A stretch of 42,006 bases of DNA. It comes from an uncultured Erysipelotrichaceae bacterium. GTDB taxonomy: Bacteria; Bacillota_I; Bacilli_A; Erysipelotrichales; Erysipelotrichaceae. The stretch covers positions 1 to 42,006 of the forward strand of contig CAKUQM010000013.1 of the NCBI GenBank assembly GCA_934675465.1, written 5' to 3'. The translations under genes were made by a program, and so were the position numbers. Shown piece after piece: positions 22,882-31,476 of this stretch; the stretch's first letter is position 1, and the number at the start of each line of letters is the position of its first letter. The notes beneath the pieces are model-generated. The model was not told the DNA's origin. It did no database searches and saw only the letters and a program-made list of their open reading frames with translations.

Positions 22882-24972
22882 ATGAGTCTTAGTAATTTAA
22901 TTGACATCAAATCATTCTATAGATCTCCAATAGATGAGATTGCAACAAATTTGTACATACCTTGTTTAAAGAATAGTGTGCTGTTTTATAGATCTGCTGG
23001 CTTTTTCTCGTTAAGCGGATTGTGTGACTATTTTGAAGGTATTATAGATCTTTTAAAAAGAGGTGGAGAAGTTAAGATTATAACATCTCCAAAATTATCC
23101 GAAGATGAAATATATCTTTTACAATCAGCATTGGATAAACAGAGAATAGTTGTTGAAAATATTTTAAATCAAATAAAAAATGAAAGAGATTATATTCAAG
23201 AAGAGAAATTGGAATTATTATCTTATTTAATAGCCAATGAAGCTATCAAAGTTAAAATTGTATATAAAGAAACCGGACTCTATCATGAAAAATGCGGGTA
23301 TTTTACTGATGAATTAAACGATTCGATTTGGTTTATTGGTTCTGACAATATTTCAAATAATGCTTTGTTTTCTAATACAGAATTAACATTTGTTCAAAAG
23401 TCTTGGGAAAACCAAAAGAACTTTTCTGATATTAAAGCTCTTTTTGAAAAAGCGTGGTATGGCGAATTAGAAGACGCTGTAACGATAGGATTGCCTGAGG
23501 CTATTAAGAATGAGCTTTTAGGCGATCGTGAGCCTAAAAATCTTTTTGAAGCAATTAAAAACTATGAGGATAAAATTAAAAACAAGAAAAAAGTGAAAGA
23601 ATTATTCAAGCATCAAAAAGAAGCTATTGATTATTTTGTAAAAAATAATTATTGTGGCTTTTTAGAAATGGCGACAGGAACCGGCAAGACTTTTACAAGC
23701 TGTAAAATAATAGAAAAAGTATTAAAGAACGAACATCCATTTACAATGGTTCTTGTTCCTCAAATTGATTTACAAAAACAATGGGATAAAGAACTAAAAG
23801 TGCTCGGTTTGAACACAATACTGTTTGGAGGAGCTGGAGCTGTTGGTACTGAAGTAAATAAAGATATTACTATAGCAACAACAAATTATTATTTGGGCGA
23901 ACCAAATGTTTGCATTTCAACTTACCAAACTTTCTTTGATAAGCTTTTGGATAAGTTTAAAGAGATAGATAATGCTTTTTTGATTGTGGATGAGGCACAT
24001 AATATTAGCAATAATCAATTTAAACAGTTGCCTAACATATTGTTTAAACTTGGCTTATCTGCTACACCAATAAAACACGATCTTGAGTTAAGTAACAATA
24101 TCGTTAATTATTTTACTAATGGAGTAGATAGTTTTAAATACACAATAGAAGATGCTATAGAAAATAATTATCTGTCTCATTACAATTATTATCCAATTTT
24201 TGTTGAACTAGACAACGATAATTATAATGAATTTGATGATTTTTGCACCCTAACAAAACAAATTGCAACACTTTTAAGTAAAGAAAATCTCGAAAAAGAA
24301 GATATTGAAAAAATTGAAAAAAAAGCAAACGACAGAAGCTTGATAATCAAAAAAGCTGTTAATAAAAAGAAAAAACTTGAAGAGTTGCTTAATAATCAAG
24401 AAGAATATTCGTTTAAAAGAACTGTTGTGTATTGTGGAGCGGGCAAGGATGCTGATATGAATTCAAATAATAAATTAATCGATTCAATTTCAAAACTTTT
24501 AAATAGCTATGGTGTGGAAAGTATGCAATTTACATCCGATACAATAGATAGAGAACGAGTGCTAGAACACTTTAAAGATGATTTTTATGATGCTTTAGTG
24601 GCTATGAAATGTTTTGATGAAGGTGTAGATGTACCTCAGCTTGAGAGAATTTACATTATGTCTAGCGAAAGATCAATTAGGCAAACTATACAAAGACGTG
24701 GTAGAGTGTTGAGACAATGCAAAAAAAGCGGAAAAACAATTGGATATATATATGATTTTGTTGTTCTTCCACCACAAGGGTATGAAGATTCACCTGGTTC
24801 TCAATCGTTGATAAAACTTGAGTTTGAACGGTTGCATGAATATATGAGACTCTCTGATAATAAAAATGACTATGAAAGAGAAATAAAAGATATAGAAGAT
24901 TCTTGCGGATTGATTTGGGATGAAGAAAGGGGTTGTTATGGAAAAGAATTTGAAGAAGTTGATGGAATCTAA
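22882..24972 (+). CDS. PLD-nuclease / superfamily 2 DEAH helicase
   Basis: This 696-residue protein starts with a phospholipase D-like nuclease domain (residues 1-200) holding one HxK motif, YHEKCG at 134-139, with GSDNISNNAL at 153-162. A single HxK site implies dimerisation for catalysis. A superfamily 2 helicase follows: Walker A ATGTGKT at 264-270, DEAH at 370-373, LSATP at 392-396, and motif VI QRRGRVLRQ at 604-612. It should move along or open DNA and cut it. The tail overlaps the next small gene. First of four overlapping genes; the combination with an SMC-like ATPase points to defence against foreign DNA. Confidence 0.88.
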   Translation: MSLSNLIDIKSFYRSPIDEIATNLYIPCLKNSVLFYRSAGFFSLSGLCDYFEGIIDLLKRGGEVKIITSPKLSEDEIYLLQSALDKQRIVVENILNQIKNERDYIQEEKLELLSYLIANEAIKVKIVYKETGLYHEKCGYFTDELNDSIWFIGSDNISNNALFSNTELTFVQKSWENQKNFSDIKALFEKAWYGELEDAVTIGLPEAIKNELLGDREPKNLFEAIKNYEDKIKNKKKVKELFKHQKEAIDYFVKNNYCGFLEMATGTGKTFTSCKIIEKVLKNEHPFTMVLVPQIDLQKQWDKELKVLGLNTILFGGAGAVGTEVNKDITIATTNYYLGEPNVCISTYQTFFDKLLDKFKEIDNAFLIVDEAHNISNNQFKQLPNILFKLGLSATPIKHDLELSNNIVNYFTNGVDSFKYTIEDAIENNYLSHYNYYPIFVELDNDNYNEFDDFCTLTKQIATLLSKENLEKEDIEKIEKKANDRSLIIKKAVNKKKKLEELLNNQEEYSFKRTVVYCGAGKDADMNSNNKLIDSISKLLNSYGVESMQFTSDTIDRERVLEHFKDDFYDALVAMKCFDEGVDVPQLERIYIMSSERSIRQTIQRRGRVLRQCKKSGKTIGYIYDFVVLPPQGYEDSPGSQSLIKLEFERLHEYMRLSDNKNDYEREIKDIEDSCGLIWDEERGCYGKEFEEVDGI

Positions 24973-25111
24973 TAAGTTCACAGCAAAAGAAGAAGAAAGT
25001 TTTATTAAAATACTAAAACTTGCAAAACTTCAATACGAAGGTTCATATGAAAGTGTGAGAAATGATATTAAAAAACAAGTTGACAAGGTGATTACAAATG
25101 AAAATAATTAG
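24938..25111 (+). CDS. 57-residue helical protein of the helicase operon
   Basis: A short gene overlaps the helicase gene by 35 bases and the ATPase gene by 14. AAAGGGG lies just before ATG 24938, the best start; an ATG at 24920 lacks a site. The product is charged and predicted helical (NLKKLMESNKFTAKEEESFI, then KLQYEGSYESVRNDIKKQVD) with no recognisable domain. Its position locked between the two large genes suggests a structural or regulatory subunit of the same complex. It is much shorter than DndE, so I do not equate them. Confidence 0.7.
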   Translation: MEKNLKKLMESNKFTAKEEESFIKILKLAKLQYEGSYESVRNDIKKQVDKVITNENN

Positions 25112-27233
25112 TATTGAATTTAATAATTATAGGTGTTTTAAAAAAGCCAAGTTTGATTTTGATAATAAAGGATTAAATATCATAATTGGGAAAAACGGAA
25201 GTGGAAAAACTGAACTTTTATACGCTATAGAATGGGTATTGTATGGTTTGGATTTTTCACAATTAAAGGGAAAAACGGCAAATCCATATTCATTGAATTC
25301 CGATTTATACAAGAATTATACAAACCCATCATATGAAATCGTTAATGAAGCTAGCGTTACTATGGTTTTTACACATCCCGTTATTAAAAAAAGAAATGAT
25401 GGAAGTGAGGAAATTGTCGAAACAAAATTTTGGCTCAAAAAAAGCGAAATATATAATCCGAATGGAAAAAGCACTCCTAATCAATCAATTCATTCTAAAT
25501 TGTCTATATACGATGAAAATGGCAGCAAATTGCCTCCTATAGAAGATGAAGAATGTGAAAAAAGGATTAAAAAAATCATTCCTAAAAAAGTTTTGAGTGG
25601 TTTGCTTTTTGATGGCGAACGAATGAAAGCTTTAAGTAATGATGATGAAAACTCAAGAAATACAATTGATGGTTTTATCTCCGAGTTAACTAATGTTGAA
25701 CAAATGATGTACAGCAAAAATTTAATTGAAAGCATTAAAAAAGAGTATTCTAGGGATAAAACAAAATTACTAAAAAACTTAGGTTATACTAACGAAGCAA
25801 CTGAAAATGAAGAGATTTTAAGAAATGAAGATAGTATAAAAAGTTATGAAGAAAAAAGAAAAAAACTTAAAATTTCCTTAACAGAATGTGAAAATAAGTT
25901 GAATGTAATCAAAGCAGAATTGCAAAGTTATGAAGAGATAAAAACTGAGGTTATAAAAAGAGATTCGGCGCAAAATGAAAAAACAAAAGTACTAAAAACT
26001 TACCAAAGAAAATTAGATGGATTTCAAAGCGAACTTGATCAAGGATACTTACTGTGGTGTGATGACTTGTTTTCTCAGGTAACCGATTTAATTGATAACA
26101 ACGATGTTCCAGTTGGCCTTACAGCCGATGCTGTAAGAAATATTCTAAACATGAAAACTTGTATTTGCGGAGAACCTTGGACTGAACAAAGTAAAAAGAG
26201 TGTTATGGACTTGATTGAAAAATTACCACCTGAAAATTTAAACTCATCAATTTCTCAGACTATAGGTTCTATAAAAAGATATATTTGTCAAAAACGCACG
26301 AGCCTAAAAAACGCATATAAAGAAATAGGAGAATATAATCTTTCTTTAGCTGACATTGATAAAAGAATTGCTGAATCTTCAAAGATTATTGGAAGTTCAA
26401 ATATTGAGGCAATCAGAGATAAAGAAAAAGAAAAGAACCGTTTAGACAATGAACTAGTTAATATAAAAGCGGATTTGTTATATTCTCAAGAAAGAATTAA
26501 AGAATTGCAAAATGAGAATAAAAGAAAAATTGAATCTATCGAAAGATACGTTGAGTCTAGTAGAGATATTAACTTAATAAATCAAAAATATAATTATGTT
26601 TCAAAATGCATTGATGTTATAGATAAATATATCGAATTAAGTAAAGAAGAATCTCTAGATATTATAAATAAGTTGATTTCAGAGTCATATGAAAAAATAT
26701 CTGAAGAATATGATTTGGGCAAAAGAATTTATATTACACAATTTATTGAGCCCAAATATAAAATAGTAACGTACTTCGTTGATAAGTTTAATAGCGTTAT
26801 GAAAGAAGCGAACATGCCTAGACTATTTAATGAATTTGGTCTTGATTTGTCCGAATTAAACAATGAAGAGAAGAAAAAAGAAGTTGCGATTTTGAAAGCA
26901 GCTGAAAATTCATCTACAGGTCAAAGAAAAATTGTTACATTAAGTTTTGTAAAGGCTGTTATGGAATTTGCGATGGCAAAGGATAATTCCTTGGATTTTA
27001 GAACAAAGAGAGAGTATCCATTATTTATTGATGCCCCTTTTAGTGAATTGTCTGGAGATAATTTATCAAAATTCGCAAAAGAATTGCCTAATTTTAATGA
27101 ACAAAGTATTGTAATGCTAGATCCTGATGTTTATGACGATATAAAAACATATTTCGAGGAACATATATCAAAGGAATATATTATAAGTAAAAACAAAGGT
27201 TCTAACGATACAAAACTTGAGGAGGTTATATAA
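25098..27233 (+). CDS. DndD/SMC-like ATPase
   Basis: This 711-residue protein is an SMC/Rad50-type ATPase: Walker A GKNGSGKT at 31-38, long coiled coils (about 240-315 and 400-545) meeting at a turn near 350-360, signature SSTGQRKI near 604 and Walker B PLFIDAPF at 641-648. FDGERM at 171-176 matches the FDGE segment of DndD, the ATPase of DNA phosphorothioation systems. The hinge has only CICG (355-358), a reduced form of the Rad50 zinc hook. No dndC, dndE or sulfur-transfer gene is nearby, so DNA sulfur modification is unlikely; a Rad50-like sensing or loading role beside the nuclease-helicase is more plausible. Confidence 0.85.
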   Translation: MKIISIEFNNYRCFKKAKFDFDNKGLNIIIGKNGSGKTELLYAIEWVLYGLDFSQLKGKTANPYSLNSDLYKNYTNPSYEIVNEASVTMVFTHPVIKKRNDGSEEIVETKFWLKKSEIYNPNGKSTPNQSIHSKLSIYDENGSKLPPIEDEECEKRIKKIIPKKVLSGLLFDGERMKALSNDDENSRNTIDGFISELTNVEQMMYSKNLIESIKKEYSRDKTKLLKNLGYTNEATENEEILRNEDSIKSYEEKRKKLKISLTECENKLNVIKAELQSYEEIKTEVIKRDSAQNEKTKVLKTYQRKLDGFQSELDQGYLLWCDDLFSQVTDLIDNNDVPVGLTADAVRNILNMKTCICGEPWTEQSKKSVMDLIEKLPPENLNSSISQTIGSIKRYICQKRTSLKNAYKEIGEYNLSLADIDKRIAESSKIIGSSNIEAIRDKEKEKNRLDNELVNIKADLLYSQERIKELQNENKRKIESIERYVESSRDINLINQKYNYVSKCIDVIDKYIELSKEESLDIINKLISESYEKISEEYDLGKRIYITQFIEPKYKIVTYFVDKFNSVMKEANMPRLFNEFGLDLSELNNEEKKKEVAILKAAENSSTGQRKIVTLSFVKAVMEFAMAKDNSLDFRTKREYPLFIDAPFSELSGDNLSKFAKELPNFNEQSIVMLDPDVYDDIKTYFEEHISKEYIISKNKGSNDTKLEEVI

Positions 27234-27670
27234 TGTATTTTTCAATCGAAAAAGGAACTCAATATAGATTCGCTAGAAATGCAAATTATCAGGAAAAAAT
27301 GAGACGATTATCAGACGATTTGAAATTATTTAGTGGATATAAGGATATTATGATGCCTTCCGCAATTATTGGCTTTAAAAATGGATTGTATAAGGAAATC
27401 GATAATGTTGCTTCTGATAGAGTGCAGCTTGCGTTTTTTTCAGAAAAAGATCTTGAAATTATAGATTTAATCGCATATGCTCACACAAAAGATCAAAAAG
27501 TGCTTAAAAGCAAAGAAAAGTATGAAATCTTTGAGTGCTACGCTAATGCTGGGTTTCCAATTTTATATGATAAATTAGAAATAACTAGCGACACGACCAT
27601 TGATAAAAGGGAAGAATTGTTAAATAAGTATTATTTGTTGTTGTTGGATCCAAAAGGTTTTATGTTATAA
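27233..27670 (+). CDS. 145-residue protein of unknown function, last gene of the helicase operon
   Basis: The start codon overlaps the stop of the ATPase gene by one base, with GAGGAGG a few bases before. I do not recognise the family. The protein is mixed alpha/beta, without signal peptide or membrane segment; landmarks are RFARNANYQEKMRRLSDDLK near 12-32, MMPSAIIGFKNG near 41, RVQLAFFSEKDLEIIDLIAY near 65 and a C-terminal LLNKYYLLLLDPKGFML. The central strand-helix could belong to a nuclease or a small-molecule-binding fold, but I cannot show it. A strong terminator follows. Confidence 0.75.
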   Translation: MYFSIEKGTQYRFARNANYQEKMRRLSDDLKLFSGYKDIMMPSAIIGFKNGLYKEIDNVASDRVQLAFFSEKDLEIIDLIAYAHTKDQKVLKSKEKYEIFECYANAGFPILYDKLEITSDTTIDKREELLNKYYLLLLDPKGFML

Positions 27671-27680
27671 AAAATTAAAC

Positions 27681-27734
27681 AAAATAACTATGCTAATATC
27701 TAATATAAAGTGATGTTAATAGCATAGTTATTTT
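27681..27734. terminator. Bidirectional terminator between the helicase operon and the DpnII cassette
   Basis: AAAATAACTATGCTA at 27681-27695 and its exact complement at 27720-27734 form a 15-bp stem with a 24-base loop. T-runs flank it on both strands. Confidence 0.88.
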
Positions 27735-27745
27735 TTCTTATATAT

Positions 27746-28597
27746 TTAACCAAACAGTTTTTCTAATACCAATGATTCTAAATCATTAATGTTATATAAG
27801 TTATCTAAAACGTTAAATGTTTCCTCAAGATTTCTTCTTGCGCTTCTCCAACCGCCACCATCGGTTATCCAAACAAATGAGAAATTCTTAATATTTTTGC
27901 TTTCTTCAGCAATCATTTTATACGAACGAGCAGTTTCGTTTAATTTAGAACCGCCTGCTGCATAGAAGTTGGTTTCAATAACATAAATATGATTTTCTGT
28001 TTTAACAACGAAGTCCCATCTTTTTGTTGTGGTGTTGTTTGCTGATATAGATGACAAGTCAATGTTCCATTTTTTCTCTATATCTTGCAAATACATTTCT
28101 TTATAATATTCATATTCGGTTTCTTTTATAAAACCTTCAACCAAATCTTCCATTTGATGACCGCCTCTATTTTTTCTTCCATTAGATCCTAGTCCCACTT
28201 CAACGCCTGTAACGTAATCATAAAGATTTGAAACAAGATGATTTTGAATTAAATCAAATAGACCAGTATGTTCCATGAAATATATATAATCAGTTATCTC
28301 ATCATATGGTTCATGGAAAGCAAAATTTTTAGAAACAATTTCATCTTGGCAATACATTTCATTTTCTCTAACCGCTAACAATAACGGAATAGCCTTAAGA
28401 CATTCAGGGTATTTTTCGATCAAATTAGTGAAATCTTTTTTTATCGTTTTAGAACCAACCAATGAGTTCAAAATATTAAGTTCAATTTTATATTTTTCTG
28501 CGTTTTTATATACTGTTTCAAAATCGGTATAGTACTTAAAACCATTTATAGATTCTCTAAAAGTTCCTAACCATTCATTAAAATTTCTCTTTGCCAT
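27746..28597 (-). CDS. dpnB: Type II restriction endonuclease, DpnII/MboI family (GATC)
   Basis: This 283-residue protein matches DpnII in size and layout. It begins KRNFNEWLGTFRESINGFKY, has NRGGHQMEDLVEGFI near 155, and a PD-(D/E)xK-like core WDFVVKTENHIYVIETNFYA near 205-225 with GGSKLNETARSY after it, then FVWITDGGGW near 250. DpnII cuts unmethylated GATC. Both cognate methylase genes lie just upstream on the same strand, in the order found in the pneumococcal cassette (dpnM, dpnA, dpnB). AAGGAA precedes the ATG. Confidence 0.92.
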   Translation of the reverse strand: MAKRNFNEWLGTFRESINGFKYYTDFETVYKNAEKYKIELNILNSLVGSKTIKKDFTNLIEKYPECLKAIPLLLAVRENEMYCQDEIVSKNFAFHEPYDEITDYIYFMEHTGLFDLIQNHLVSNLYDYVTGVEVGLGSNGRKNRGGHQMEDLVEGFIKETEYEYYKEMYLQDIEKKWNIDLSSISANNTTTKRWDFVVKTENHIYVIETNFYAAGGSKLNETARSYKMIAEESKNIKNFSFVWITDGGGWRSARRNLEETFNVLDNLYNINDLESLVLEKLFG

Positions 28598-28615
28598 TTA
28601 AAAATTCCTTTCAAA

Positions 28616-29386
28616 TTAATTATCTAATTCATTCAATCTTTTTATTGTTAAGTTTATATATTCTTCATCTAAATCAATCCCAATATATTTGCGTTTTAGT
28701 TTCTTAGAAGCAACTCCTGTTGTTCCACTTCCATTAAAAGGATCTAGTATTACATCGCCTTCTTTAGAAGAAGCTAATATTATTTTTTCTAATAAATATA
28801 ACGGTTTTTGAGTAGGGTGTTTACCATTATTTTTTTCTTTCTTAGGAGTAAGATGACCTTCCCATACGTCTTTCATTTGTTTTCCACCATTCATTTCTTT
28901 CATTAAAGAATAGTTGAAGAAATGCTTATTTCCTTTGCAGTCTTTCTTAGCCCATATAATGGTTTCAGTAGAATGTGTAAAACATCGACATGCTAAATTT
29001 GGAGGAGGATTTAATTTCCTCCAAGTTATGTTATTTAATATCTTAAAATGTTCTTCTTCCAAAGCCATTCCAACTGAATAAATATTATGAAGAGTACCAG
29101 ATATCCAAATAGTTCCATCATCTTTGAGTACTCTATAACACTCTTTAATCCATTTTCTATTAAATTTATGTTTTACTTTTAGATCTTTTCCACCTTTATC
29201 CCATTCAGCTTTATTAACTGATACTTGTTTACCAGAAGATACTGATATGCCGTCGTTGCTTAAAAAATAAGGTGGATCAGCAAAAATAACATCAACAGAT
29301 TTTTCTGGAAGTTTCCTTAAAATTTTAATGCTATCACCAACATATAAGCTTATGTTATCTTCTGTGTAATATGGCTTAGTTTTCAT
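28616..29386 (-). CDS. dpnA: Adenine DNA methyltransferase, DpnA-like (GATC)
   Basis: This 256-residue beta-class N6-adenine methyltransferase has the catalytic ADPPYFLS at 36-43 first and the SAM-binding DPFNGSGTTG near 218 last, with HPTQKPLYLLEKII between. In the DpnII system this second enzyme also methylates single-stranded GATC DNA, which protects incoming plasmid strands during transformation. It starts five bases after the dpnM stop codon and has no clear ribosome site of its own, so translation is probably coupled to dpnM. Confidence 0.92.
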   Translation of the reverse strand: MKTKPYYTEDNISLYVGDSIKILRKLPEKSVDVIFADPPYFLSNDGISVSSGKQVSVNKAEWDKGGKDLKVKHKFNRKWIKECYRVLKDDGTIWISGTLHNIYSVGMALEEEHFKILNNITWRKLNPPPNLACRCFTHSTETIIWAKKDCKGNKHFFNYSLMKEMNGGKQMKDVWEGHLTPKKEKNNGKHPTQKPLYLLEKIILASSKEGDVILDPFNGSGTTGVASKKLKRKYIGIDLDEEYINLTIKRLNELDN

Positions 29387-29391
29387 ATTTA

Positions 29392-30255
29392 TTAATAATT
29401 TGTGATTATAACTTCTTCACCTACTCTATTCTTTGCATCTGAATTTATAAATCTTTTTACTGGAACAACTTCGATATTAAAATCAGAGTACAAGTTATTT
29501 ATTAATTCTGTATTGTGATTTGTTAGCATACAATAAACACCTTTATCACTTAGAGTCTTGAAAAGGTCAGCAAGTCTAACATGATCGTCATAAGAAAAAC
29601 CTTCCTTAGTATACGCTTCAAAGCTATCTTCTTTTAATGGTGCATAAGGACTGTCGAAGAATACAAAATCATTTTTAGATGCGTTTCTTACTGCTTCTTC
29701 AAAATCACCATTTATCATTTCGAATGCTTTTGAATGTTTGTTAAAAAATCCAGAGACAGAATCAATGTTATCTTTATTAAATGATAATCCATTATTTTTA
29801 TTATTAAAAGGAACGTTAAATAAACCCTTTGAATTAACTCTATATAAACCGTTAAAACAATGTTTATTTATATATACCATTTGCACAGCAATGTCGACAT
29901 TTGAAAACAAATCTGGATTAATAATCATTTCATTGTATTTGTCTCTCATATCTACATAAAACTCTCTCTTATCAATTGATGAGTTATGTTTTTGGTCTAA
30001 ACATTTTAATTTTTCTATAAATTCTTCATGGTCATCTTTGATGACTTTATAAAGATTGATTAATTGAGAATTAATATCATTGATGGTAATTTCTTTATTT
30101 TCTAATAATGGAGCTAAACCGAAAAGCACGGCACCGCCGCCAACAAATGGCTCATAATAGTTATTAAAATCATTAGGCAATTTGCTTTGGATTTTATTTA
30201 ATAACTGTCTTTTACCGCCAGCCCATTTAACAACTGGTTCAATCTTTGTCTCCAT
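29392..30255 (-). CDS. dpnM: Dam-type adenine DNA methyltransferase, DpnM-like (GATC)
   Basis: This 287-residue alpha-class (D12) methyltransferase has KWAGGKRQLLNKI near 10-22, FVGGGAVLF near 37-45 (SAM site), CFNGLYRVNSKGLFNVPF near 133-150, and the catalytic motif FDSPYAPL at 200-207. That motif is DPPY in Dam and DpnM; here the second position is Ser, an unusual change next to the catalytic Asp. Methylation of GATC adenine protects the host from the DpnII enzyme. I chose ATG 30255 with AGAGGT nine bases upstream; the TTG one codon earlier is less likely. Confidence 0.92.
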   Translation of the reverse strand: METKIEPVVKWAGGKRQLLNKIQSKLPNDFNNYYEPFVGGGAVLFGLAPLLENKEITINDINSQLINLYKVIKDDHEEFIEKLKCLDQKHNSSIDKREFYVDMRDKYNEMIINPDLFSNVDIAVQMVYINKHCFNGLYRVNSKGLFNVPFNNKNNGLSFNKDNIDSVSGFFNKHSKAFEMINGDFEEAVRNASKNDFVFFDSPYAPLKEDSFEAYTKEGFSYDDHVRLADLFKTLSDKGVYCMLTNHNTELINNLYSDFNIEVVPVKRFINSDAKNRVGEEVIITNY

Positions 30256-30295
30256 CAAAAAGTTACCTCTTTCTAATATAATATACCAAAAATAA

Positions 30296-30314
30296 AGAAG
30301 GCTTTGTGCCTTCT
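30296..30314 (-). terminator. Terminator of the TIM-barrel gene
   Basis: AGAAGGC, five-base loop, GCCTTCT; on the minus strand TTTATTTTT follows. Confidence 0.8.
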
Positions 30315-30322
30315 AACAAAAA

Positions 30323-30997
30323 TTATTCATCCCTATAGTTAACCATTATCTCTTTAAATAGCTCCTGAGTAGTAGGTGGAGTATAGGTTACAGCATTAGC
30401 TCCAGCTTCTATTACATTTCTACAAGTTTCATTGGTCTTACCACCTGTGGCAATAATAGGTACATTAGGGAATTGTTCCCTAATTTTTCTTACAACATCA
30501 GGAGTTCTTTGAGCACAGGCTACATTTAAGATTACAGCACCAGCATCAAGTCTTGCTTGTATGTCGGTGTCTTCTTTGGTTACTGTGATGATTACAGGGA
30601 TGTCTACAGCTTTGGCTACAGCTAAAAGGTTAAGGTCTGATATAGGTGCGTTTAATACAACGCCCATGGCACCTTGGCATTCAACGTCTTTGGCAAGGGA
30701 TACAGTTCTAAGGCCTTTGGTAGTACCACCACCTACTCCACAAAATACAGGAATATATGATGCTTTTATGATGGCATCAGAGATTGCTTGTTGAGGGGTA
30801 AAGGGATATACCGCAAATACCGCATCAGCGTCACAGTTTCTGATAATGGCTAAGTCTGTTGTGAAGACAAAGCTTCTAATTTTACGACCATTAATAATAA
30901 TGCCACTGGCACTAGATATAGATTCAGGCAGTCTTAGAATGTTCTTACTGCGTAGTTTACTTCCAATTTGAGGAGTTGTGTTAATAATTTCAGTCAT
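30323..30997 (-). CDS. TIM-barrel protein of the phosphate-binding superfamily, function unknown
   Basis: This 224-residue protein has the repeating strand-helix pattern of a (beta/alpha)8 barrel with late Gly-rich phosphate-binding loops: PVFCGVGGGTTKGLR near 83-97, GVVLNAPISD near 113, VILNVACAQRTPD near 154 and IIATGGKTNETCRNVIEAGA near 180-199. The pattern resembles ThiG, KDPG aldolase and NanE-type barrels, but no family-specific catalytic signature could be assigned. Similar proteins are often labelled only as hydrolases. GGAGGATT precedes the ATG. It is transcribed alone, towards the DpnII cassette. Confidence 0.7.
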   Translation of the reverse strand: MTEIINTTPQIGSKLRSKNILRLPESISSASGIIINGRKIRSFVFTTDLAIIRNCDADAVFAVYPFTPQQAISDAIIKASYIPVFCGVGGGTTKGLRTVSLAKDVECQGAMGVVLNAPISDLNLLAVAKAVDIPVIITVTKEDTDIQARLDAGAVILNVACAQRTPDVVRKIREQFPNVPIIATGGKTNETCRNVIEAGANAVTYTPPTTQELFKEIMVNYRDE

Positions 30998-31023
30998 GAG
31001 TGAATCCTCCTTTATTTTTTAAT

Positions 31024-31049
31024 TTTATCATGTAAAAAATCATGATAAA
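31024..31049. promoter_or_regulatory. Inverted repeat TTTATCATG / CATGATAAA in the divergent intergenic region
   Basis: Two perfect 9-bp arms eight bases apart lie between the TIM-barrel gene and the HTH gene. This is a plausible operator, perhaps for the HTH protein encoded 100 bases away. A TAAAAT -10-like element follows at about 31064. A second hairpin (GTTGG/CCAAC near 31100-31117) lies in the leader. Confidence 0.5.
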
Positions 31050-31152
31050 AATGGTTAAATTTAGTAAAATATGCAAAAGAAACTAAAAGTAGCGCAATAG
31101 TTGGTGGAGCAACCAACATAAGAAAGCTAACATTTAAGCGTGGAGGAAAAGT

Positions 31153-31476
31153 ATGGGATATATAGTATTTGGAATTGTATTGTTACTTGGCATAAGTGTT
31201 CTTGTAGCTTTCTTATTGTTGATAAGAGCTTTGATTAAATTTATTAATTCTAAAAGTATTAGAGAAGAGAAGAATACTTATAAGAAAAGTCTAGGTGAGA
31301 ATATTAAGGCACATAGAGAAGAGTGCAAGATGACACAAGAATTTGTGGCAGAGGCGATTGGTGTTAGTAGACAGGCTGTTTCTAAGTGGGAAAATGGAAG
31401 TTCTGATCCTAGTACTTCTAATTTAATTGCCTTGGCAAAGTTATTTAATGTAGCACCTGAAGATTTGATCAAATGA
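31153..31476 (+). CDS. Membrane-anchored XRE-type HTH regulator
   Basis: This 107-residue protein has one N-terminal membrane helix (residues 2-30, GIVLLLGISVLVAFLLLIRA) and a C-terminal XRE HTH (about 47-107: MTQEFVAEAIGVSRQAVSKW then ENGSSDPSTSNLIALAKLFN). The usual order in membrane-linked XRE proteins is HTH first and membrane helix last, so this is reversed. It overlaps the following esterase-like gene by four bases (ATGA), so the two are expressed together. GGAGGA precedes the ATG. Confidence 0.85.
   Translation: MGYIVFGIVLLLGISVLVAFLLLIRALIKFINSKSIREEKNTYKKSLGENIKAHREECKMTQEFVAEAIGVSRQAVSKWENGSSDPSTSNLIALAKLFNVAPEDLIK

Noticed and set aside
25098..27233. DNA phosphorothioation (dnd) system
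   Set aside because: The ATPase is DndD-like, but no dndB, dndC, dndE or cysteine desulfurase gene is present, and the partners are a PLD-helicase and unknown proteins.
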